64,000 bases of DNA from Bowmanella denitrificans (GCF_002887595.1 NZ_PEBU01000001.1:496001-560000), one strand, 5' to 3'. Shown: positions 41,771-52,603, numbered from the stretch's first letter. The notes: a model not told the origin generated them from the sequence alone. Program-made: numbers and translations.

Positions 41771-44320
41771 TCACACTTGCCCTGCTAAAAGTAACTTATC
41801 AAACGATTCGAGAGGCAAGGGTTTGCTGAATAAGTAGCCTTGCCCCAGCTCGCAATTTAAATCCATAAGTGCCAACTTTTGTTGTTCTTCTTCAATACCT
41901 TCACCAATCAGCGTCAGACCTAATGACGATGCCAGATAAGCAATGGTTTTCACGATATCCAGACTTTGCTTATCCAAAAGCATGTCACGAACAAAAGACT
42001 GGTCAATTTTTAACACATCAATGGGAAATGCCTTCATGTAAGACAGGCTAGAGTAGCCGGTACCAAAGTCATCAATTGCAATCGAAACACCCATTTCCAC
42101 CAAGTTGGTTAAAATATTCTGCGTTTCTTCAAAGTTGTCCATCAGGGCACTCTCGGTCACTTCAAGTTCGAGTTGTGTGGCTGATAATTTTGTCTCTTCC
42201 AAAAGCCTGGCGACATCGTCACTCAAACTGGACTCGACAAATTGTTTTGCTGCAATGTTGACGGACACTCTGATGTCGAACCCTTGCTGTTGCCAGTTGC
42301 TCGCCGCCATGCAGGCCTTACGCATCACCTGTAGGCCTAATTGAGTAATCAACCCAGTCTCTTCGGCCAATGGTATAAAATGTATCGGCGAAATCAGGCC
42401 ACCTTTGTCATCGCGCAGTCTGACAAGTGCTTCAGCACCAATAATTCGCCCAGAGTTTAATTCGATCTGAGGCTGATAATGTACCTCAAGCGCATCGTTA
42501 GAGATTGCAGCCCTGAGGATTAACTCTACGTTATGGCGCTGTAATAGTTTTGCTTCTAGCTCTTCCGAGAAGTAACAATAACGATTTCGTCCTTCTTGCT
42601 TAGCACGATACATAGCCACATCAGCATGGCGCATTAAGCTTTCTTCATCATCAGCATCGGTTGGATTGAGGCTAATACCGACACTGACTGACAATCGATA
42701 TTCTTGCGCTTCGATAATAAACGGGTCAGCCATTTCCTTAACAATGGCCGTGGCAATACTATCCACAATCCCTGAATTTCGAATACCTGGTACCACTAAA
42801 ACAAATTCATCACCGCCTATTCGCGCCAGTGTTGCACTGACATCAACCAACGATTCCAATCGCTTGGCAACTTGTTTGATGATCAAATCACCATGATGAT
42901 GGCCAAGCGAGTCATTCAGGTATTTAAAATGGTCGACGTCGATTAGGAATACGGCCACTTGCCTGCCCATCGAATTGGCTTGTTTACAGGCCTGACCAAG
43001 CCTGTCATGCAATAAAATGCGATTGGGTAAATCCGTGAGTTGGTCATGGTTGGCCAGGTAACTCATCTTAACGGCCATCGCGATGGATTCGCTAACATCG
43101 TGAAACACAATAATGGCACCAATAATATTACCTTCATCATCACGAATGGGCGCAGCTGAGTCTTCAACTCTGTATACCTCGCCAGATTTAGCGGTAAGCT
43201 GACTGTTCAGCGCCATGGCAACAATTCTTTTCTCCTGAAGTGCCAGCATGATCGGGTTTATCCCGGGCTTTTTAGAATCTGCGTCACAAAGGTTCATGAC
43301 TGACTCGATATGCTCACCTTCGGCTTCTTTGGAGCGCATCCCTGTCATTCTTTCAGCAATAGGGTTCATAAACGTCACACGGCCATCTGTATCCGTCGCG
43401 ATAACGGCATCCCCAATGGAATTTAAAGTGACTTTTAACCGTTCTTTCTCCAGCATTAAATCATGCTTGGCTCGCCTGACACTTGTGACATCAACCAATG
43501 TCAGCAGATAGCCAATTTCTTCTTCCTGCATCCGACGGGCGGTTAAGTAAACCTGCGCATACTCAATGTCATTAGGCCGCTCTGGCATGTAAACGGTGAA
43601 CGTACCCAGGGGGAGACCTTCTTGTATTTTTTCCTGAATCTGATTGTAGAGACTTGCTGGGAATACATGCTGCATAGATTGATCAGTCATTGCTTTGGCG
43701 TTGATACCAAACCAGTCACCTCCGAAATCGTTACTAAACAAGTTTTCTAGCTTTTTGGACCAACAGGAGATGAACACCGGTACTTGTGTCACCAGTTCAT
43801 GTAGGTCATCTTTGGCGACTTGTAACGCTTCTGTGCGCTGTTGCAGTATTAATTGATTTTTAACCCGCAGGCGACACAGACCCAAATCTATTGGTTTACC
43901 AATAAAATCAATCCCCCCCTGACTAAGGGAATGGTATTCGTAGCTGGATTCACTGTGAGATGTCACAAAAACAACAGCGCACTCTGACGTGCTTGGATTG
44001 GTTTTTAAACGCCTACAGACTTCAAAACCGTCAATGCCGGGTAGATCAATATCCAGCAGCACCACCTTTGGGCGCAATTTATCTGCCAGCTCCAAAGCCT
44101 GCTCGCCGGTTTCGGCTTCCACAAGCTTACCGAGATCCTGCACAGCCTCAGAAAGAATGATTCGGTTAATTGCTTCATCATCCACGATTAGAATGATGGG
44201 CAGATCTTGCTTTTGTGGGATGAACAACATAGTTAAGCCGTCTCCGTACTGGCACTTTCCCAGAGTATCGACTATTTTCATCAATGCTGCTGTAAATTGC
44301 TGTAAATGCGCATAAATCAT
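41771..44320 (-). CDS. Response regulator with PAS, GGDEF and EAL domains (c-di-GMP turnover)
   Basis: Up to 849 aa. An N-terminal receiver (ILIVDDEAINR, phospho-Asp in VVLLDIDLPGIDG, Lys in IGKPID), a first PAS-like region, a PAS domain (LNSIGDAVIATDTDGRVTFMNP) with PAC, then GGDEF (502-506, intact, in ARIGGDEFVLV) and EAL (630-632, AEALVRL) with the phosphodiesterase residues DDFGTGYSS and LKIDQSFV. Both catalytic halves look competent, and no RxxD inhibitory site precedes GGDEF, so net activity may be phosphodiesterase or switchable. The start is uncertain: ATG at 44320 or MLFIPQKQ at 44230; neither has a good ribosome site. Divergent from a REC-GGDEF gene. Confidence 0.92.
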   Translation of the reverse strand: MIYAHLQQFTAALMKIVDTLGKCQYGDGLTMLFIPQKQDLPIILIVDDEAINRIILSEAVQDLGKLVEAETGEQALELADKLRPKVVLLDIDLPGIDGFEVCRRLKTNPSTSECAVVFVTSHSESSYEYHSLSQGGIDFIGKPIDLGLCRLRVKNQLILQQRTEALQVAKDDLHELVTQVPVFISCWSKKLENLFSNDFGGDWFGINAKAMTDQSMQHVFPASLYNQIQEKIQEGLPLGTFTVYMPERPNDIEYAQVYLTARRMQEEEIGYLLTLVDVTSVRRAKHDLMLEKERLKVTLNSIGDAVIATDTDGRVTFMNPIAERMTGMRSKEAEGEHIESVMNLCDADSKKPGINPIMLALQEKRIVAMALNSQLTAKSGEVYRVEDSAAPIRDDEGNIIGAIIVFHDVSESIAMAVKMSYLANHDQLTDLPNRILLHDRLGQACKQANSMGRQVAVFLIDVDHFKYLNDSLGHHHGDLIIKQVAKRLESLVDVSATLARIGGDEFVLVVPGIRNSGIVDSIATAIVKEMADPFIIEAQEYRLSVSVGISLNPTDADDEESLMRHADVAMYRAKQEGRNRYCYFSEELEAKLLQRHNVELILRAAISNDALEVHYQPQIELNSGRIIGAEALVRLRDDKGGLISPIHFIPLAEETGLITQLGLQVMRKACMAASNWQQQGFDIRVSVNIAAKQFVESSLSDDVARLLEETKLSATQLELEVTESALMDNFEETQNILTNLVEMGVSIAIDDFGTGYSSLSYMKAFPIDVLKIDQSFVRDMLLDKQSLDIVKTIAYLASSLGLTLIGEGIEEEQQKLALMDLNCELGQGYLFSKPLPLESFDKLLLAGQV

Positions 44321-44364
44321 TCATTTTATGAGTGTTTCGCAAGTGATATTAAGGATGCTTGGCC

Positions 44365-45300
44365 TTGCAAAGTTTGATCGACACTCCCTACCAGCTAAGT
44401 ACATCTACGGTACTCATCGTCGAAGACGAACCTATTACCAGAACAATTATTGCGAACTATCTTGACGATCTTTGTAAGGTTGCCGTTGTTGCCAGTGCGG
44501 AAGAAGCAATCAGGTACTGTTCTCGCAATCCTCCCGATCTTATATTGACCGATATCTTAATGAAGGAAATGGATGGGTTATCCTTCTGTAAATTGCTTAA
44601 ATCCGAAGCGGGCCTTCAGCACATCCCCGTTATTTTTATCACCTCATTGAACGAGGACGACGACGAACAAGCTTGTTGGGAGGCTGGCTGCGTCGACTAT
44701 GTTGTCAAGCCCGTGAATGCGGTTACCTTGATCAATCGGGTAAAAGCCCATTTGACACTGAAATTACAAACTGACTTCCTTAAACTGCAGAGTGTGCTGG
44801 ACGGCTTAACCAGGGTATATAACCGACACTGGCTAAACGACGCCGTGCCACGATTAATTCGACAAGCCAGACGAAAGCAACAGCCCTTTTGCTTAGCCAT
44901 GTTTGATGTGGACTGGTTTAAACGCTACAACGACCACTTTGGCCATATACAGGGCGATCAGTGCCTAAAACAGGTAGCACACGCACTGAAAAGTACCCTA
45001 TTGCGCCCCTCAGATGCCTTGGTCCGCTATGGTGGTGAAGAATTTCTATGCCTGTTACCAGATACAGACTTAAATGGCGCACTGAATGTGGTCGAACGCA
45101 TCAAAGCGGCGATTAAGCAACTTGAATTACGTCATCCAGAATCCCCTTTTGGGGTCGTCACGCTGAGCGGGGGACTCTCACAACTTGAGGAGTCAGATGG
45201 CGCGAATTGGGAGGCTTGGCTCCAACGTACAGATGATCAATTGTATAGGGCCAAAACAGATGGACGTAATCATGTCTGCGTTACCTCAAATGGCCAATAG
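44365..45300 (+). CDS. Response regulator diguanylate cyclase (REC-GGDEF, PleD-like single receiver)
   Basis: About 311 aa. The receiver (VLIVEDEPITR, Asp in LILTDILMKEMDG, Lys in YVVKPVN) is joined to a GGDEF domain with active GGEEF and the inhibitory I-site RPSD five residues upstream, so product feedback is expected. It begins DGLTRVYNRHW, the usual GGDEF entry. The start is TTG; AAGGA at 44351-44355 is better spaced for the TTG at 44365 than for that at 44359. The next gene, an Hpt-containing hybrid kinase, begins 14 bp downstream and is its likely phosphodonor. Confidence 0.92.
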   Translation: MQSLIDTPYQLSTSTVLIVEDEPITRTIIANYLDDLCKVAVVASAEEAIRYCSRNPPDLILTDILMKEMDGLSFCKLLKSEAGLQHIPVIFITSLNEDDDEQACWEAGCVDYVVKPVNAVTLINRVKAHLTLKLQTDFLKLQSVLDGLTRVYNRHWLNDAVPRLIRQARRKQQPFCLAMFDVDWFKRYNDHFGHIQGDQCLKQVAHALKSTLLRPSDALVRYGGEEFLCLLPDTDLNGALNVVERIKAAIKQLELRHPESPFGVVTLSGGLSQLEESDGANWEAWLQRTDDQLYRAKTDGRNHVCVTSNGQ

Positions 45301-45314
45301 ATTGAGAAGAAACA

Positions 45315-48300
45315 ATGACAGTGGACTCAGAAGGCTCAGATGAAAAGCGAGTAGCGTTTAATAGCGGTGTAAAACGCTTAGATGTCTTCAAGTACTTTCT
45401 GCCTGCCGCCCTGACCGTTGTTGCATTTATTACCGTGCTTTTGACGATTTACTATGAATCGAGACTCAATGAAGAAGTTAAGGATGAGGTAGATCAACGG
45501 CTCCAGCAAGGCATAGTTTTAAGTGCTAATCTAGTCAACGAAGCGATTAGACAATACCGACAAGAACTACTTTTTTTACATGCCACTCCCCCTATTTCAG
45601 GCTTAGCGCGAGCAACAGAAAACAACGGTGTTGACCCGTTAGATGGCACAAAACTGGAACAGTGGAAACAACGCCTTAGTACAATATTTACTGCTCTGAT
45701 GCAGAATAGAATTGAGATTGATCAATTAAGAGTTATCAGTACTGAAAGGGCTGGCAGGGAAGTCGTACGAGTTGATCGAGTGGCTGGTGCACTGTTAACT
45801 ACCCCCACAGAACGCTTACAAACTAAATCTGACAGCGGTTACTTTAAGGTACTTAAAGACTCTCACCCTGGTGAGCTCTATATATCCAATATCAATCTAA
45901 ATCGCGAGTACGGAAAAATTGAATACCCTTACCGTCCAATGCTTAGATTGGCACTGCCCATTTTTTACGACTCTGGCGCTCAGTATGGTTTCCTGATCAT
46001 CAACATCAGCGCGAAAGAATTGCTTACCCGCTTGATTAATTCCCTGGATTCTGAGGTTGTCTTAATGCTGCTAGACGACGACGGACACTTTATCTATCAC
46101 CCAGATGAACGACTGCAGTATTCAGAAGATTTAAACCCTGAATTATCGTTGAATTCAGAGTATATGCTTTCAACCACGGATAGTGGTCGCCGGGGAAGCC
46201 TCGTTTCAAGGGAAGACGCCAAGGCATTCCAGTTTATCCGTAAAGATATCCGCATTAGCGGTAGCTCCGATGACGGGATATTGCAACTGCTCCTCGCTTA
46301 TCCCCAAGCAAATATTCAACTCATGCTAATGCAAGAACGCCTTTCGTCTTATGGTTTTGTGTTTATTTTATCCAGCATACTTTTAACCATTTTATTGATC
46401 TTTAATGGGAAACTTAGATCCCAAATCAAACTTTCTGAGACACTGGCAGAAACCGAAGCGATAGTAAATGGTGCCTCCGATGCCATCTTCAGCATAGATC
46501 TTGCTGGACGCATTAAGACTTGGAATGTTGCAGCGCAGAGATTATTTGGTTTGTCTACGGCCAATGTCTTAGGGGCGGTATATAACAGTTTACCGGCTTT
46601 GAACAACAAACAGCTAAATGAAGCCATAGATAAGGCAATTAACAGCAGTTCAGTTGAAGTTACCGAAACACAATTTAAAACGGTGACGTCTCAAATAGAT
46701 GCAAAGATATCCCTGTCACCGGTGATTACAAATGACGGTACTTTGAAAGGTTTTGCCGTGTCAATTGAGGATATAACAGCACAAAAGATAGCCGAGCAGA
46801 AAAGCCAGCTGGCCAAAGAAGAACTGGAAAAACAGGTCAAGCAGCGAACCGCTGAGCTGGCCCTTGCGCACCAAAAGGCCGTGCAGGCCAGCGAGATAAA
46901 AAGTGCTTTTATCTCAAATGTCAGCCACGAAATGCGCACCCCGTTAAATGGCATGATGGGTTCAATACAGTTATTAAAACGTGATGCCCTGACAGATAAC
47001 CAGAAGAAATATCTGGCGATGACCGAAAGTAGCACAAACACCTTAGCCACGCTGATCAACGACATTCTGGATCTGTCAAAAATTGAAGCCGGCAAATTGG
47101 ATATTGAACTAGCCTCATTCAATGTTGTACATATGCTCGAAACGTTGGCAGGTTCCATGGCGGTAAAGATACAAGAGCAGGGATTGGAATTTATTTTGGA
47201 CCTAGCTGACCTGCATGTTGATGAAGTGCAAAGCGATATACTGCGCTTGAAACAGATCCTGACCAATTTGTTATCCAACGCGTCCAAGTTCACCGAGCAT
47301 GGTTACATTAAGCTATCGGCTTTCAATGACGTAGATGAAAATGGAAAAGATCGACTGCACTTTGAGGTTCAGGACAGTGGTGTTGGCATAGCTGATGAGA
47401 ATAAGCACAAGATGTTTCAGGCTTTTAGCCAGGAGCATTCTGGCATTTCAGAGCAATATGGTGGAACTGGACTGGGGCTATCTATCTGTCGGCAACTTTG
47501 CCACCTCTTGGGAGGAGAAATCGAATTCGAGTCCCAAAAAGGCGAGGGTAGCTGCTTTAGATTTTACGTGGTTCCAGAGAAGCCACCTATACTGACTCAC
47601 GATGTCTCCGCCGCCCTTAATGACAAACATGTCACCATTCTTGTAGGTCACCCTGTCCTGCGGAAGTGTACGCAGCGCTTGTTGGTTAAACTCGGCGCAT
47701 CGGCAACGGCTCCTGAGGACAGTAGTTTACTACCACAAGCTCTGGAGAAGTCTGATATTTGCATATTTGATCACAACTATGCCGAACTGACAGAGGTAGT
47801 AGACATGTTAGCGCAAGAACAACTCCGTTGCTTCGCGCTGTTAGGCCTATTTAAGGACGAGGAAAAAGCACTTCCTGTTGATTACTCGATATTAAACAAA
47901 CCACTGACCCAAACAGAGCTACTTGAAAAAGTTGCAGGCTTGGCATCCGTGACCTCGAATGTCCAATCAACCCTCGAAAGACCGCAAGTAACTTCCAATA
48001 GATCACTTTTAGGGCACACCATCCTGATTGTGGACGACAATGCCATCAATGTTGAAGTGGCAAAAGGGCTAATAGAACCGTTGTCAGTAGATATCCTTGT
48101 TGCCAACTCCGGAAAAGAGGCACTGCATGTATTGTCTGAGCATCCATCAGTCAGCTGTATTTTAATGGATTGCCAGATGCCCATCTTAGATGGTTTCGAG
48201 ACAACACAGAGGATAAGAGCAGGTGAAGTTGGTGACAAACTGGTTGAGATCCCGATTATTGCGATGACGGCAGGCGCGATGGCCGGAGAGCGGGAGAAGT

Positions 48301-48776
48301 GTCTGGCCAGTGGCATGAACGATTACCTTACAAAGCCTATCTCAGCCACCATCCTGGAAGATAAGCTGATTAAGTGGTGTGATGGAAAGAAGGTTCCTAA
48401 AAAAGTGCCGCCCAGGGAAAGTAGCAGCCTGCCGGTATGGGACAAAAACGCAGCATTAACCAGAATGCAGAACAACCAAACGCTGTTTGACAAAGTGGTT
48501 CGAATGTTTATTGATTATTCCGGTGAGAAACTGCAGTTACTCAATAGCTCTATAGAGAAACAAGACATTGATGCGGTAAGAAAAACGGCCCACGCATTTC
48601 GGGGATTAGCGGGTGATGTCGGTGCCTCACATTTGGCATCAGAGCTGTCCGAATTGGAAGATGTGGCGAAACGAGGGGATACAAGTTTATTTCCCCCTTT
48701 TCTCGCCAAAATACAAAATAGCTATTCAGATTTGATGAAGCAACTCACTGATGCTGCTGATTTACCTATTGGCTAG
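45315..48776 (+). CDS. Hybrid sensor kinase: extracytoplasmic sensor-PAS-HisKA-HATPase-REC-Hpt
   Basis: A 1153-aa membrane kinase. TM1 at about 27-47, a Cache-like periplasmic domain to about 345, TM2 at about 350-370, PAS (IVNGASDAIFSIDLAGRIKTW), HisKA with His538 (FISNVSHEMRTPLNG), HATPase with LSNASKFTEHG and QYGGTGLGLSICRQL, a degenerate receiver (about 770-880, no phospho-Asp context), a true receiver with Asp952 (ILMDCQMPILDG), and a C-terminal Hpt with His1093 (TAHAFRGLAGDVG). All phosphorelay parts are in one protein, leaving the upstream REC-GGDEF protein as the likely terminal acceptor. It converges on the next kinase gene with only 8 bp between. Confidence 0.92.
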   Translation: MTVDSEGSDEKRVAFNSGVKRLDVFKYFLPAALTVVAFITVLLTIYYESRLNEEVKDEVDQRLQQGIVLSANLVNEAIRQYRQELLFLHATPPISGLARATENNGVDPLDGTKLEQWKQRLSTIFTALMQNRIEIDQLRVISTERAGREVVRVDRVAGALLTTPTERLQTKSDSGYFKVLKDSHPGELYISNINLNREYGKIEYPYRPMLRLALPIFYDSGAQYGFLIINISAKELLTRLINSLDSEVVLMLLDDDGHFIYHPDERLQYSEDLNPELSLNSEYMLSTTDSGRRGSLVSREDAKAFQFIRKDIRISGSSDDGILQLLLAYPQANIQLMLMQERLSSYGFVFILSSILLTILLIFNGKLRSQIKLSETLAETEAIVNGASDAIFSIDLAGRIKTWNVAAQRLFGLSTANVLGAVYNSLPALNNKQLNEAIDKAINSSSVEVTETQFKTVTSQIDAKISLSPVITNDGTLKGFAVSIEDITAQKIAEQKSQLAKEELEKQVKQRTAELALAHQKAVQASEIKSAFISNVSHEMRTPLNGMMGSIQLLKRDALTDNQKKYLAMTESSTNTLATLINDILDLSKIEAGKLDIELASFNVVHMLETLAGSMAVKIQEQGLEFILDLADLHVDEVQSDILRLKQILTNLLSNASKFTEHGYIKLSAFNDVDENGKDRLHFEVQDSGVGIADENKHKMFQAFSQEHSGISEQYGGTGLGLSICRQLCHLLGGEIEFESQKGEGSCFRFYVVPEKPPILTHDVSAALNDKHVTILVGHPVLRKCTQRLLVKLGASATAPEDSSLLPQALEKSDICIFDHNYAELTEVVDMLAQEQLRCFALLGLFKDEEKALPVDYSILNKPLTQTELLEKVAGLASVTSNVQSTLERPQVTSNRSLLGHTILIVDDNAINVEVAKGLIEPLSVDILVANSGKEALHVLSEHPSVSCILMDCQMPILDGFETTQRIRAGEVGDKLVEIPIIAMTAGAMAGEREKCLASGMNDYLTKPISATILEDKLIKWCDGKKVPKKVPPRESSSLPVWDKNAALTRMQNNQTLFDKVVRMFIDYSGEKLQLLNSSIEKQDIDAVRKTAHAFRGLAGDVGASHLASELSELEDVAKRGDTSLFPPFLAKIQNSYSDLMKQLTDAADLPIG

Positions 48777-48784
48777 CAGTTATA

Positions 48785-51700
48785 TCAGGTTCGAGCTAGT
48801 ACGCTTAAAATCTTCTCAACAACGTTCTCTAGATCAAACGGTTTCCCAATATGGTCATTCATACCTGCATCTAAACAGGCCTGAATATCATCCTTTGAGA
48901 CGTTGGCCGTCATAGCGATTATAGGTAGAGAAGTAAATTCGGGGATTTTCCTTATGCGAGTGGTCGCTTCAATTCCATCGACGTCCGGCATTTGCATATC
49001 CATCAACACTAATTGAATGCGCTCTTTATTTGCTTTCAGCATAGTAATGCACTCCGCACCGCCCTCAGCGCAATAGACTTTGGCTCCTTCAGCAGACAGT
49101 AATTCATTGGCGACAACACGGTTGATTTCATTGTCATCAACCAAAAGAATAGTCACATTACTAAGCCGTTTAGCTTTTTGGCTATTCTTGGACCTCTCAC
49201 TAACTGCCTCATCTTTTTTCCCAGCACTTATCAACTCAAATAACTGTAAAGGCGTTACAGGTTTGGTGATAAAACAGTCAAAGGAAGGCTGCTCACCGTT
49301 TAACTCACTTTCTAGCTCATCCCTTCCATGCGCAGTGACCATTACAATTTTAGGTTGCAACGATGAGGGTGCAGAGCGACGTACGCTGCGCGCCACATCT
49401 AATCCACTGATATCCGGTAAGCGCAGGTCAACCAACAATAGATCTATCGGATGCGATCTACTATGGTGTTCAAACTTTGCGATACCCTCTTGGCCCGTTT
49501 TCGCTTGGTCAACTTCAAGACCAAATCCTTTTAAGCTCTCTGAGAGAATTTCGAGAGCATAGGGATTGTCATCAATCACTAGAACCCTTTTAAAGAGAAC
49601 TTGGGCTGTTGTTATGGATGGTGTATTAGCGTCATCTACAGCCACTAGTGGGAGTGAAAACCAGAAGTGGCTACCTTCTCCTTCCTCACTGGTAAATTGA
49701 AGCTCTCCCCCCATCAAGTTGGTCAGGCGTCTTGAAATAACAAGCCCCAAGCCCGAGCCACCAAAGCGTCTGGCGGTCGATGGATCGGCTTGACTAAAAC
49801 TTTGAAATATTTTCTTTTGTTGCGCCTCAGTAATACCAATACCTGTATCTTTAACACCAAACTGAATTTCTCCGTTAGATTGTCGTTTCACCACAACGGT
49901 GACCGTCCCTGCCATAGTGAACTTTAAGGCGTTGCTGACCAGGTTTATCAACACCTGTTTTAATCTGAGACTGTCAACAAGCACTGACTTAGGTAAATTA
50001 GTATCAATGTCATACAGCAGTTCTACGCTGTTTTTCATCTGACTCCCGCTGAACACCACGGTGAGCTCTCTTATCAAGGATTCTAAGTCTGCGGGATGTA
50101 AATCGATATCAATTTTTCCCGCTTCAATTTTTGAATAGTCCAAAACATCGTTAAGCAATTGTAGCAGTGACTTTGATGCCGATTGTGCTTTGCTGAGGTA
50201 ATCTTGCTGTTTGTCAGTAAGAGACGTTTGATTAATGAGTTGTAACATGCCAATCACTGCATTCATTGGGGTTCTGATTTCATGACTCATATTGGCTAGA
50301 AAATTTGACTTAGCGGCACTGGCCGCGTCAGCATTCTCTTTGGCACGCCGTAAACTTTGTTCGACTTCCACTTGGTCAGTAACATCTATGTTGATACCAG
50401 TTACATAAATTACCCGACCGTCACTATCTTTTACGCTGCGAGCCTCCGCTTTTATGAACTTAATCTCACCTTGGGGACTGATAAGCCTAAACTTCGTGTT
50501 GTATTCCAGATCTCTTAGCACAACGTCCATCAATGCTGACTCAGCCATTTCTATATCGTCAGGATGCACTCTGCGGCGCCAATGTTGATAGGTGATGCCC
50601 TGCGATTTGATATCAGTGCCGTAATCATAGATTTCGTACATCCTGTCGTTCCAGTTAAGCTCATCGCTTTGAACATCCCAGTTCCAGATACCCAACTCAG
50701 CAACACTCGTTGCCATAAGCAAGCGATCCCTGGTGTCCTCCAGCGCCGCCTTTATGCTTTTTTGTTCAGAGATGTCGTTGGCGATAAGAAGATAACCCGA
50801 TGTGACATTATCAGTTCCTCTGATAGCCGTGATAACCATTGATACAGGTACTGTTGAGCGGTTAGCCTTGATAAGGTGGCATTCGAACTTTTCAATACCG
50901 TCTGTTTGTGCAGGCCCGGTGAGTGCCGCTAAACCAACAGGGCAGTAGTTGACTCCTGCGGCTAGTTTGACATTTCTGGCGTTTAATTCATTGTCATTGA
51001 ACAGCGCCAATATGTTGCTGCCAAGGGTCTCGTCTTCGTTGTACCCCAACACCTGTTCGGCACCACGGTTAAACAAGGTAACAATACCTTCTGCAGTAAA
51101 AACAATAATGACAACTTGTGACGCTGCATCTAATACAGATTGGAGCAGCTGATTAACACTCTGAAGTTCTGTTGTTCTGGATGCGACTTTTTTCTCTAAC
51201 AGGAGATTGGCATTTTGTATGGTTAGTTCAGCCTCTTTTTGCGTTGTCTCATTGCGGATCACAACTGAGTACCCTTGTTCAGTATCGCCAATAACACTGA
51301 TCGTGATCGCTAACCATTGAACTTTTTCATCACGCTCCCGTTGAATATGGAAAGTATGAATGCGCTGCCCCTTGTCCAATGCAGAAAACGCCTGGTCAAG
51401 AAAAGGCTGATATCGCGGCTCCCAAAGATTGTGAAACTCATCGCCAGGCTCCAAAGGCTTCTGATTGGCAACCAGCTCTTTGGCAGCATGGTTCCAACTA
51501 ATTAATTCCCGGTTAGCTGTCAGACCTAAAATTCCGTCTTCCGAATTCTCAACAATCGAGGCCATCTTAGCCTGCGCATCAATAGTCGCTTGTCTGCTCC
51601 TTCTTCCCAATGCCAGTACATAAACAAGGGTAGACAAAAGCAAGCTTAAACTTAGTCCTCCAGCCAGGTAATGCATACTGTTTGCTGGACTCAACTGGTA

Positions 51701-52603
51701 TATGAAATCCGGCTTAATACCAAATTCAAACTTCCATTTTCGTCCGAATACCTCAACAGTCGAACTTTGCCAACGAATGATGTCTTCATCCGACGGCTCA
51801 CTGACGTAGAAGTACTCTCTTGATTCACTCTCGGTAATATCCTGAATCCGTAGAAAACTTGTATCCGTATCGACCTTAATATCGGCCAGCACTTCGGACA
51901 TTAGCAATGGTGCATAACTCCAGCCAAATGCCAGTTCTTCTCTTTGTGCAACAGGGGGGAGTGTGGTGCTTTGGTAGATAGGCATGAGGATCAGGAATGA
52001 TTGCAAATGTTTCCCTGATACCTGAACTAAGGTAATTGGCCCGGTTATCTGCACTTCACCAGTGAGTAGCGCTTTTCTTGCCGCTTCTCGCCTATTTCTC
52101 TCTGATGCGATATCCAGCCCTACCGCTTTAACATTTCTGTCTACTGGTTCAATGTATTGAATGATATAGCGCTCGCTTGCATTGGCAGATAGCTCAGTGA
52201 GGCTAAAAGAAGGCCAACCATCATCCCTGGCTTGTTGAACAAATGCTTCAGTCTCTTGAGGCAACACTTTGCGAATAACACCAAAGCCTCTTGCTCCAGG
52301 AAAGTTTCGGTTATAGTTCCGGGTTTCGGTGTAACGCAAAAATGCGGCTCTGGACAGGTTTGCCAACCCGACAGTATGAACAGCCCCCCGCACACCATGC
52401 AGACCATATTGGTAGAGTCTTATCCGCTCCAGTACGGCGGCGACAGCTTTATTGTGACTGTCAGCAAGGGCTTCTTCGATTCTTACCTTAGTGGTTCGTT
52501 CCACGTCCCATGTAATAAGGCCAGTGGCAAAGACACCGATGAAGAAGGTGCCAGCAACCTGCCATATTGTCTTTCTCACGTGCATATCCTTTGTCATACT
52601 CAC
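48785..52603 (-). CDS. Hybrid sensor kinase: CHASE-PAS-PAS-PAS-HisKA-HATPase-REC-REC
   Basis: A 1272-aa membrane kinase. TM1 (about 12-32) and TM2 (about 310-332) flank a CHASE domain recognisable by AVGLDIASERNRREAARKAL and GPITLVQ. Three PAS domains follow (ENSEDGILGLTANRELISW; LDAASQVVIIVFTAEGIV; a PAS_3 type with YEIYDYGTDIKSQG and WRRRVHPDD). HisKA has His774 (NMSHEIRTPMNAVIG), the HATPase ends FGGSGLGLVISRRL, and two receivers carry LLLVDLRLPD and LVLMDMQMPD. No Hpt is present, so a separate phosphotransfer protein is needed; the Hpt of the converging kinase could serve. Start codon among M1, M3 and M7 is uncertain. Confidence 0.9.
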   Translation of the reverse strand: MSMTKDMHVRKTIWQVAGTFFIGVFATGLITWDVERTTKVRIEEALADSHNKAVAAVLERIRLYQYGLHGVRGAVHTVGLANLSRAAFLRYTETRNYNRNFPGARGFGVIRKVLPQETEAFVQQARDDGWPSFSLTELSANASERYIIQYIEPVDRNVKAVGLDIASERNRREAARKALLTGEVQITGPITLVQVSGKHLQSFLILMPIYQSTTLPPVAQREELAFGWSYAPLLMSEVLADIKVDTDTSFLRIQDITESESREYFYVSEPSDEDIIRWQSSTVEVFGRKWKFEFGIKPDFIYQLSPANSMHYLAGGLSLSLLLSTLVYVLALGRRSRQATIDAQAKMASIVENSEDGILGLTANRELISWNHAAKELVANQKPLEPGDEFHNLWEPRYQPFLDQAFSALDKGQRIHTFHIQRERDEKVQWLAITISVIGDTEQGYSVVIRNETTQKEAELTIQNANLLLEKKVASRTTELQSVNQLLQSVLDAASQVVIIVFTAEGIVTLFNRGAEQVLGYNEDETLGSNILALFNDNELNARNVKLAAGVNYCPVGLAALTGPAQTDGIEKFECHLIKANRSTVPVSMVITAIRGTDNVTSGYLLIANDISEQKSIKAALEDTRDRLLMATSVAELGIWNWDVQSDELNWNDRMYEIYDYGTDIKSQGITYQHWRRRVHPDDIEMAESALMDVVLRDLEYNTKFRLISPQGEIKFIKAEARSVKDSDGRVIYVTGINIDVTDQVEVEQSLRRAKENADAASAAKSNFLANMSHEIRTPMNAVIGMLQLINQTSLTDKQQDYLSKAQSASKSLLQLLNDVLDYSKIEAGKIDIDLHPADLESLIRELTVVFSGSQMKNSVELLYDIDTNLPKSVLVDSLRLKQVLINLVSNALKFTMAGTVTVVVKRQSNGEIQFGVKDTGIGITEAQQKKIFQSFSQADPSTARRFGGSGLGLVISRRLTNLMGGELQFTSEEGEGSHFWFSLPLVAVDDANTPSITTAQVLFKRVLVIDDNPYALEILSESLKGFGLEVDQAKTGQEGIAKFEHHSRSHPIDLLLVDLRLPDISGLDVARSVRRSAPSSLQPKIVMVTAHGRDELESELNGEQPSFDCFITKPVTPLQLFELISAGKKDEAVSERSKNSQKAKRLSNVTILLVDDNEINRVVANELLSAEGAKVYCAEGGAECITMLKANKERIQLVLMDMQMPDVDGIEATTRIRKIPEFTSLPIIAMTANVSKDDIQACLDAGMNDHIGKPFDLENVVEKILSVLART

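Noticed and set aside
47620-47950. First receiver-like region of the Hpt hybrid kinase as an active REC domain
   Set aside because: The phospho-Asp position is not in a normal LxDxxMP context, so it is treated as degenerate.
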